Assembly: GCA_009692905.1 (NCBI GenBank)
Contig: SHYI01000029.1
Coordinates: forward strand, 1-9,982
Origin: Chloroflexota bacterium
Lineage (GTDB): Bacteria; Chloroflexota; Limnocylindria; Limnocylindrales; Limnocylindraceae
Direction: 5' to 3'
DNA: 9,982 bases
The translations under genes were made by a program, and so were the position numbers. Below are positions 5,286 through 9,982 of this stretch, piece by piece. The stretch's first letter is position 1. The number at the start of each line of letters is the position of its first letter. The notes below the pieces were generated by a model that had not been told where the DNA came from, ran no database searches, and saw only the letters and a list, made by a program, of their open reading frames with translations.

Positions 5286-6698
5286 ATGCCGAAGACCATC
5301 ATTGAGAAGATCTGGAACGAGCACGTTGTCGATCAGCAGGAGGGGGCGCCCGCCATCCTCGCGATTGACCTGCACCTCGTGCACGAGGTCACCAGCCCCC
5401 AGGCGTTCACCGGCCTTCGCGCCCGCGGGCTGAAGGTTCGCCGCCCTGACCGCACGGTGGCCACCGCCGACCACTCCATTCCGACCACCCCACGCAACCT
5501 GCCTATCGCCGACGAGATGGCCGCCGCCCAGGTGAAGCAGCTCGAGGCCAACTGCGCCGAGTTCGGCGTCCCACTCCACGGCTGGGAGTCGCCGAATCAG
5601 GGGATCGTGCACGTCATTGGGCCAGAGCTCGGCCTGACGCAGCCTGGCGCGACCATTGTCTGCGGCGACTCACACACGGCAACTCACGGTGCGTTCGGCG
5701 CGCTGGCGTTCGGCATCGGCACCAGCGAAGTGGAGATGGTCCTCGCCACCCAGTGCCTCTTACAGCGCAAGCCGAAGACCTATCTCGTGCGCGTTGACGG
5801 AACACTACGACCAGGCGTCTCCGCAAAGGACATCATCTTGGCGCTGATCGCGCGCATCGGTGTCGGCGGTGGCACCGGTCACGTCTTTGAATATGCGGGC
5901 TCGGCGATTCGCGACCTCTCGATGGAGGAGCGCATGACGATCTGCAACATGAGCATTGAGGGTGGTGCTCGCGCCGGTCTCGTTGCTCCTGACGAAACGA
6001 CCTTCGCCTACTTAAAGGGTCGACCTCACGCGCCACAGGGCGCCGATTGGGATGCCGCTGTCGCGCGCTGGCGCACGCTGACAAGCGACGATGGCGCAAC
6101 GTACGACAAGGAGATCGTCATCGACGCTGACACCCTTGAGCCGATGGTGACCTACGGCACGAACCCAGGGATGGGCCTGCCGATCAGCGGCACCATTCCG
6201 AATCCAGCAGACGAGTCCGACCCCGCCGCGGCGCGCGCGCTCACCCGCGCACTCGAATACATGGATCTGCGCGCGGGCGACAGCATCATCGGTCGACCGG
6301 TGAACACCGTCTTTATTGGCAGCTGCACCAACGGTCGCATTAGCGACCTGCGCCTCGCCGCCAATGTGCTGAAAGGTCAGACCATTGCGAAGGGGGTGCG
6401 CGTGATGGTGGTTCCTGGATCCGCCGACGTGAAGCGTCAGGCGGAGCGCGAAGGGCTCGACAAGATCTTCCGCGACGCGGGCGCCGATTGGCGCGAGGCG
6501 GGCTGCTCGATGTGCATCGCCATGAATGGCGACCAGCTCGCCCCAGGCGAATACGCGATCAGCACCTCGAACCGCAACTTTGAGGGGCGCCAGGGGAAGG
6601 GGGGTCGCACCTTCTTGGCCTCGCCGCTCACCGCCGCCGCCACCGCGCTCACCGGCGTGATCGCCGATCCACGCACGCTTCCAGGGATGAGCCGCTGA
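5286..6698 (+). CDS. leuC: 3-isopropylmalate dehydratase large subunit
   Basis: With LeuD it isomerises 2-isopropylmalate to 3-isopropylmalate in the leucine branch, using a [4Fe-4S] cluster. The 470-residue product matches the usual length of bacterial LeuC (about 466-470) and has the aconitase-family motifs in order: [17 protein letters not shown] (25-41), ATADHSIPT (59-67), [12 protein letters not shown] (127-138), [12 protein letters not shown] (194-205), FIGSCTNGR (343-351) and [11 protein letters not shown] (404-414), ending in NRNFEGRQG (429-437). The cluster cysteines are C347, C407 and C410. The start ATG comes 6 bases after a TAGGCT box and has no ribosome site, so translation is probably leaderless. 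Its stop overlaps the leuD start by one base (TGATG). It is the first gene of the leuC-leuD-ilvD cluster. Confidence 0.97.
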   Translation: MPKTIIEKIWNEHVVDQQEGAPAILAIDLHLVHEVTSPQAFTGLRARGLKVRRPDRTVATADHSIPTTPRNLPIADEMAAAQVKQLEANCAEFGVPLHGWESPNQGIVHVIGPELGLTQPGATIVCGDSHTATHGAFGALAFGIGTSEVEMVLATQCLLQRKPKTYLVRVDGTLRPGVSAKDIILALIARIGVGGGTGHVFEYAGSAIRDLSMEERMTICNMSIEGGARAGLVAPDETTFAYLKGRPHAPQGADWDAAVARWRTLTSDDGATYDKEIVIDADTLEPMVTYGTNPGMGLPISGTIPNPADESDPAAARALTRALEYMDLRAGDSIIGRPVNTVFIGSCTNGRISDLRLAANVLKGQTIAKGVRVMVVPGSADVKRQAEREGLDKIFRDAGADWREAGCSMCIAMNGDQLAPGEYAISTSNRNFEGRQGKGGRTFLASPLTAAATALTGVIADPRTLPGMSR

Positions 6699-7330
6699 TG
6701 GCCGCCCCAAGGGTCGGCACCTTCACCACGGGGCTGGTGCCGCTCCCCGCCGAGAACGTCGACACCGACCAGATCGTGCCCGCCCGCTACCTGAAGGTCA
6801 TTGACAAGGCGGGTCTCGCCGATGCCCTCTTCCACGACTGGCGCTTTGAGGCAGACGGCAGCAAGAAGAGCCCACCCTTTGTGATTGATGAGCCGCGCTA
6901 CGCCGGCCACGGCATCTTGGTTGCGGGCGACAACTTCGGCGGCGGCTCCAGCCGTGAGCATGCGCCGTGGGCCCTCGGCGCCTTCGGCATCAAGGCGATC
7001 CTCGCCACGAGCTTCGCCGACATCTTTAAGTCGAATGCACTGAAGAACGGGATTCTGCCGATCATCTTGCCCGCCGAGCTGCACGGCACGCTGATGCAGA
7101 TCGCTAAAGACGACCTTGCCGCAACAGTCACCATCGAACTTGCAACCGCGACGTTGACAACCCCTGATGGCACTGCACATCAGTTCCCAATTGACGCCTT
7201 CAGCCAGAAGATGCTGCTCGACGGACTTGATGAGCTCGACTACATCCGCACGCAGGGCGAAAAGATTCTGGCGCACGAGACATCGCACCCAGGAACCATC
7301 AACACACTGCAGCCAAACGCACCGCGATGA
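6698..7330 (+). CDS. leuD: 3-isopropylmalate dehydratase small subunit
   Basis: This is the swivel-domain partner of LeuC; the two form the heterodimeric isopropylmalate isomerase. The 210-residue length fits the bacterial LeuD type (E. coli 201) rather than the shorter archaeal-type form. Key motifs are [16 protein letters not shown] (18-33), which contacts substrate, and [17 protein letters not shown] (76-92), the hallmark small-subunit motif with the substrate-binding [19 protein letters not shown] (108-121) follows. The ATG shares one base with the leuC TGA, and the stop overlaps the ilvD start as ATGA, so the three genes are probably translated from one mRNA with coupling, which helps keep LeuC and LeuD equimolar. 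Confidence 0.97.
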   Translation: MAAPRVGTFTTGLVPLPAENVDTDQIVPARYLKVIDKAGLADALFHDWRFEADGSKKSPPFVIDEPRYAGHGILVAGDNFGGGSSREHAPWALGAFGIKAILATSFADIFKSNALKNGILPIILPAELHGTLMQIAKDDLAATVTIELATATLTTPDGTAHQFPIDAFSQKMLLDGLDELDYIRTQGEKILAHETSHPGTINTLQPNAPR

Positions 7331-9066
7331 GCAAGAACCCGTACGACCGCGCGAGCGACCCAGCGAAGCGACACTCCGCCGCCATGACCGACGGCCCGGA
7401 CCGCGCGCCAGCACGCGCGATGTTAAAGGCGGTCGGATTCACCGATGAGGATCTCGCCAAGCCGATCATTGGCGTTGCCACCACCTGGATCGAGACGATG
7501 CCGTGCAACCTAAATCAGCGCGAGTTAGCCGAAGCGGTGAAGCGCGGGATTCGACGCGCGGGTGGCACGCCGATGGAGTTCGGCACCATCTCCGTCTCCG
7601 ACGGCGTGGCGATGGGCACCGAAGGGATGAAGGCATCGCTCATCTCGCGCGAAATCATCGCCGACTCCATTGAGCTCGTCTCCGCAGGGCACAGCTTCGA
7701 CGGCATCGTCTGCCTCACCGGCTGCGACAAGACCAGCCCCGGCGCCGCGATGGCGCTCGGCCGCCTGAACATTCCTGGGCTCGTCCTCTATAACGGCACG
7801 ATCCTCCCCGGGACCTATAAGGGGAAGGATGTGACCGTGCAGAGCGTCTTCGAGGCGGTCGGCTCGTACAACGCTGGGAAGATCACCGCCCAGGAGCTCT
7901 GGGACCTTGAAAACGCCGCCTGCCCAGGTGCGGGCGCTTGCGGTGGCCAGTTCACCGCGAACACGATGAGCATGGCGCTCGAGGTGATCGGCCTCTCCCC
8001 CGCCGGCCTCAACGGCATCCCCGCCACCGACCCCGACAAGATCGCCGCCGCCGAGCGCTCGGGCGAAATCGCCGTGGAGCTGGTGCGCAAGAACCTGAAG
8101 CCGCGCGACATCGTCACCGGCAAGGCCCTCGAAAATGCGATTCGTGCGGTCGGCGCAACCGCCGGCTCAACAAACGCGGTGCTCCACCTGCTCGCCATCG
8201 CCCGCGAGTTCGACCTTCCCCTCGAGATCGAAGCGTTTGAGCGACTCGGCGAATCAACGCCCGTCATCGGCAACCTAATCCCTGGCGGCTCGTACGCCGC
8301 ACTCGATTTGTACAAGGCGGGTGGTATCGCCCTCGTGCTGCGCGAACTTGCCGCTGGCGGCCTGCTGCACCTCAACGAACAGGGCGTTGATGGACGAACG
8401 ATGGGCGAGATCGCCTCGCAGGCGAATGAACGCGCCGGGCAGGATGTGATTCGCCCGATCAACAACCCGATCAAGAAGACGGGTGGCCTCACCGTGCTGC
8501 GCGGCAGCCTCGCACCAGAGGGTGCGATCGTGAAGCTCGCCGGTCACGAACGACGACACCACAGCGGACCGGCGCGCATCTTCGATTCCGAGGAGGCGGC
8601 CTTCGCCGCCATTCGCGCTAACGCCATCGTTGCCGGCGACGTCGTCGTCATTCGCTACGAAGGGCCAGTCGGCGGGCCAGGGATGCGCGAGATGCTTGCC
8701 GTTACCGCTGCACTCGTGGGCCAGGGGCTCGGCGACGAGGTGGCGCTGATCACCGACGGCCGCTTCTCTGGCGCCACACACGGCTTCATGGTCGCGCACA
8801 TCTCACCTGAGGCGGCACTCGGCGGGCCGATCGCGCTCGTACATGAGGGCGACACCGTCACCATTGATGTTGACTCACATGAGCTGCGCATTGAGGTTGC
8901 CGAGAGTGAGCTCGCCACCCGTCGCGCCGCCTGGCGCGCCCCCGCACCACGCTACGCCGGCGGCGTCTGGGCGAAGTACGCTGCCCTCGTGAGCAGCGCG
9001 TCAGATGGCGCCATCACCACTGGGGTGCGCCTCGCCAAGGCGCTGAAAGGATCAACCGACCGATGA
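7327..9066 (+). CDS. ilvD: Dihydroxyacid dehydratase
   Basis: It dehydrates 2,3-dihydroxyisovalerate and 2,3-dihydroxy-3-methylvalerate to the 2-keto acids, the step after IlvC in valine and isoleucine synthesis and the source of ketoisovalerate for leucine. The 579-residue protein of the IlvD/Edd family has three cysteines in the cluster positions: C60 in TMPCN, C133 in [10 protein letters not shown] and C205 in [14 protein letters not shown]. That set is typical of the [2Fe-2S] form. SDG (91-93) and DK (134-135) supply the metal site, with K135 the likely carbamylated lysine. The catalytic serine lies in [11 protein letters not shown] (S481). Edd (phosphogluconate dehydratase) is the paralogue to exclude; the length, the motifs and the leuCD context favour IlvD. 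It starts in an ATGA overlap with leuD and ends in an ATGA overlap with the next small gene. No independent ribosome site is visible. Confidence 0.97.
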   Translation: MSKNPYDRASDPAKRHSAAMTDGPDRAPARAMLKAVGFTDEDLAKPIIGVATTWIETMPCNLNQRELAEAVKRGIRRAGGTPMEFGTISVSDGVAMGTEGMKASLISREIIADSIELVSAGHSFDGIVCLTGCDKTSPGAAMALGRLNIPGLVLYNGTILPGTYKGKDVTVQSVFEAVGSYNAGKITAQELWDLENAACPGAGACGGQFTANTMSMALEVIGLSPAGLNGIPATDPDKIAAAERSGEIAVELVRKNLKPRDIVTGKALENAIRAVGATAGSTNAVLHLLAIAREFDLPLEIEAFERLGESTPVIGNLIPGGSYAALDLYKAGGIALVLRELAAGGLLHLNEQGVDGRTMGEIASQANERAGQDVIRPINNPIKKTGGLTVLRGSLAPEGAIVKLAGHERRHHSGPARIFDSEEAAFAAIRANAIVAGDVVVIRYEGPVGGPGMREMLAVTAALVGQGLGDEVALITDGRFSGATHGFMVAHISPEAALGGPIALVHEGDTVTIDVDSHELRIEVAESELATRRAAWRAPAPRYAGGVWAKYAALVSSASDGAITTGVRLAKALKGSTDR

Positions 9067-9296
9067 GCGCAGTGAAGGCGATTGATCCGAAAGACCCACG
9101 TGGTGGCCTCCGCGGCCTTGATGCTCCCCTGGTTCCAGGTGGTGACCGACTCACCAAAGCGCAGCAGGCAAAGGCCGATGCCGACGAGCGCAGCGGTATG
9201 CGCGGCGTGAAGGTCATCGTGGGCGGACTCGTTGGCCTCACCATCGGCGCACTGATCGTGCAACTGATCCTCACTATCGCTGGAGTTGGCAAGTGA
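9063..9296 (+). CDS. Small single-pass membrane protein of unknown function
   Basis: This is a 77-residue protein I do not recognise. Residues 1-50 are polar and rich in charge, with a Pro/Gly-rich start ([20 protein letters not shown]) and a likely short amphipathic stretch ([16 protein letters not shown], 30-45). Residues 51-73 are one hydrophobic helix beginning [20 protein letters not shown], ending in AGVGK. R47 and K50 just before the helix favour a cytoplasmic N-terminus. There is no signal-peptidase site or lipobox. Its start overlaps the ilvD stop as ATGA, its stop overlaps the peptidase start as GTGA, and AAAGGA lies about 12 bases before the ATG. The tight junctions on both sides support a real, co-translated gene. 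Membrane attachment of neighbouring products is possible, but nothing in the sequence shows it. Confidence 0.8.
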   Translation: MSAVKAIDPKDPRGGLRGLDAPLVPGGDRLTKAQQAKADADERSGMRGVKVIVGGLVGLTIGALIVQLILTIAGVGK

Positions 9297-9982
9297 GCGG
9301 CGCATCGCGCTTCAACGCAACGGCTGCGGATCACTTTCCGAAGGGTCTCCCCTCCGCCTCCGTTGACGCCGCGCTGATGAAGCGCATCGGCGCCGAGGCG
9401 GGCGACGATCTGGTGCAGCTCATTCGCGCCGAGAGCGTGAACCCCCCAGGGAACGAGACGCGCGCGGCCAAGGTGCTGATTGAACTGCTCCGCCGCGAAG
9501 GCTTGGAGCCGGAGTTCTTTGAGCCGATCCCCGACCGCGGCAATGTCAGCGTGCGACTGCGCGGCAGCGCCTCCGCTGCAAATCCAAAGCTCAACCCACG
9601 CGATCCAAAAGACGGCGCACTCCTCCTCTTCGCCCACCTCGACGTTGTTCCCGCAAATCAAGACGGCTGGACGGTTGATCCGTTTGAGGGCGTCGTCAAA
9701 GAGGGCTACATCTGGGGTCGTGGTGCTGTCGACATGAAGGGCGCCCTAGCGGTGCAGGTCGGCGTGATTCGACTCCTCTGCGCGCGCGCCCGCGCCGCCG
9801 GTCTCAACCCAGCGAAGGATGTGATCCCTGGGTTGCGTCGCGACATCATCCTCACCGCCACCGCCGACGAAGAGACGGGTGGCCTTGAGGGGATCGCCCT
9901 CGTCCTCCAAGACCGCAAGCACTGGCTTGACGCCGCGGTCGGACTCACCGAGGCGGGCGGCATGACGATCACCGCCGCTGGT
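9293..9982 (+). CDS. M20-family metallopeptidase / amidohydrolase, N-terminal part (runs off the window)
   Basis: This is a zinc-dependent M20 enzyme (the ArgE/DapE/CPG2/peptidase T family), which removes N-acyl groups or cleaves dipeptides. The 230 codons present include the co-catalytic metal site. AHLDVVP (114-120) gives H115 and the helper D117, GRGAVDMKG (142-150) gives the bridging D147, DEETGG (192-197) gives the general base E193 and ligand E194, and LTEAGG (218-223) probably gives E220. The lid domain and final histidine lie beyond the window. The GTG at 9293 overlaps the previous TGA as GTGA and has GGAG about 7 bases upstream, so I prefer it to the Met at residue 29. A segment of about 15 residues (92-107) rich in Asn, Pro and Lys precedes the HLD strand. 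Specificity cannot be decided; the operon context would allow a role in amino acid or dipeptide salvage. Confidence 0.92.
   Translation, partial: MSGASRFNATAADHFPKGLPSASVDAALMKRIGAEAGDDLVQLIRAESVNPPGNETRAAKVLIELLRREGLEPEFFEPIPDRGNVSVRLRGSASAANPKLNPRDPKDGALLLFAHLDVVPANQDGWTVDPFEGVVKEGYIWGRGAVDMKGALAVQVGVIRLLCARARAAGLNPAKDVIPGLRRDIILTATADEETGGLEGIALVLQDRKHWLDAAVGLTEAGGMTITAAG

Noticed and set aside
1..9982. Mobile elements, CRISPR arrays, tRNA or rRNA genes
   Set aside because: No transposase or integrase motifs, regularly spaced direct repeats, or tRNA-like cloverleaf with CCA end were seen. The window is accounted for by the genes listed.

Overview
The window is a GC-rich bacterial chromosome segment dominated by branched-chain amino acid (BCAA) synthesis, arranged as two divergent blocks. 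The genes are packed tightly: nearly every junction is a 1- or 4-base start/stop overlap (ATGA, GTGA, TGATG). Several genes start with GTG, every complete gene ends in TGA, and two starts look leaderless. This suits a compact Actinobacteriota- or Chloroflexota-type genome. That placement is inferred from style and protein character, not from a marker gene.

Minus-strand block, read right to left: a KDPG/KHG-type aldolase (4533-5219), a FAD-dependent DAO-family oxidoreductase (3274-4536), a 39-codon Leu/Ile/Val-rich leader ORF (3123-3242), an intrinsic terminator just before ilvB (about 3051-3080), then ilvB (1132-3030), ilvN (578-1135) and the N-terminal 193 codons of ilvC (1-581). IlvB and IlvN form acetohydroxyacid synthase, and IlvC performs the next step.

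Plus-strand block: leuC (5286-6698), leuD (6698-7330), ilvD (7327-9066), a 77-residue single-helix membrane protein of unknown function (9063-9296) and the first 230 codons of an M20-family metallopeptidase (9293 to the window end). LeuCD is isopropylmalate isomerase in the leucine branch. IlvD is dihydroxyacid dehydratase, which follows IlvC in the pathway. The window therefore holds ilvBNC, ilvD and leuCD; leuA, leuB and the transaminase are not here.

The most striking element is the ilvB leader. Sixteen of its 39 codons are Leu, Ile or Val. Its last codons form one arm of a hairpin, and a 10-base stretch there (3125-3134) is perfectly complementary to the 5' side of the terminator before ilvB (3071-3080). 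This is the layout of translation-coupled transcriptional attenuation. A second signal ties the two blocks together: the same 12 bases, CTCTGGTAGGCT, containing an extended -10 (TGG-TAGGCT), lie exactly 6 bases before the ATG of both the leader ORF and leuC. That predicts leaderless transcripts from a shared promoter type.
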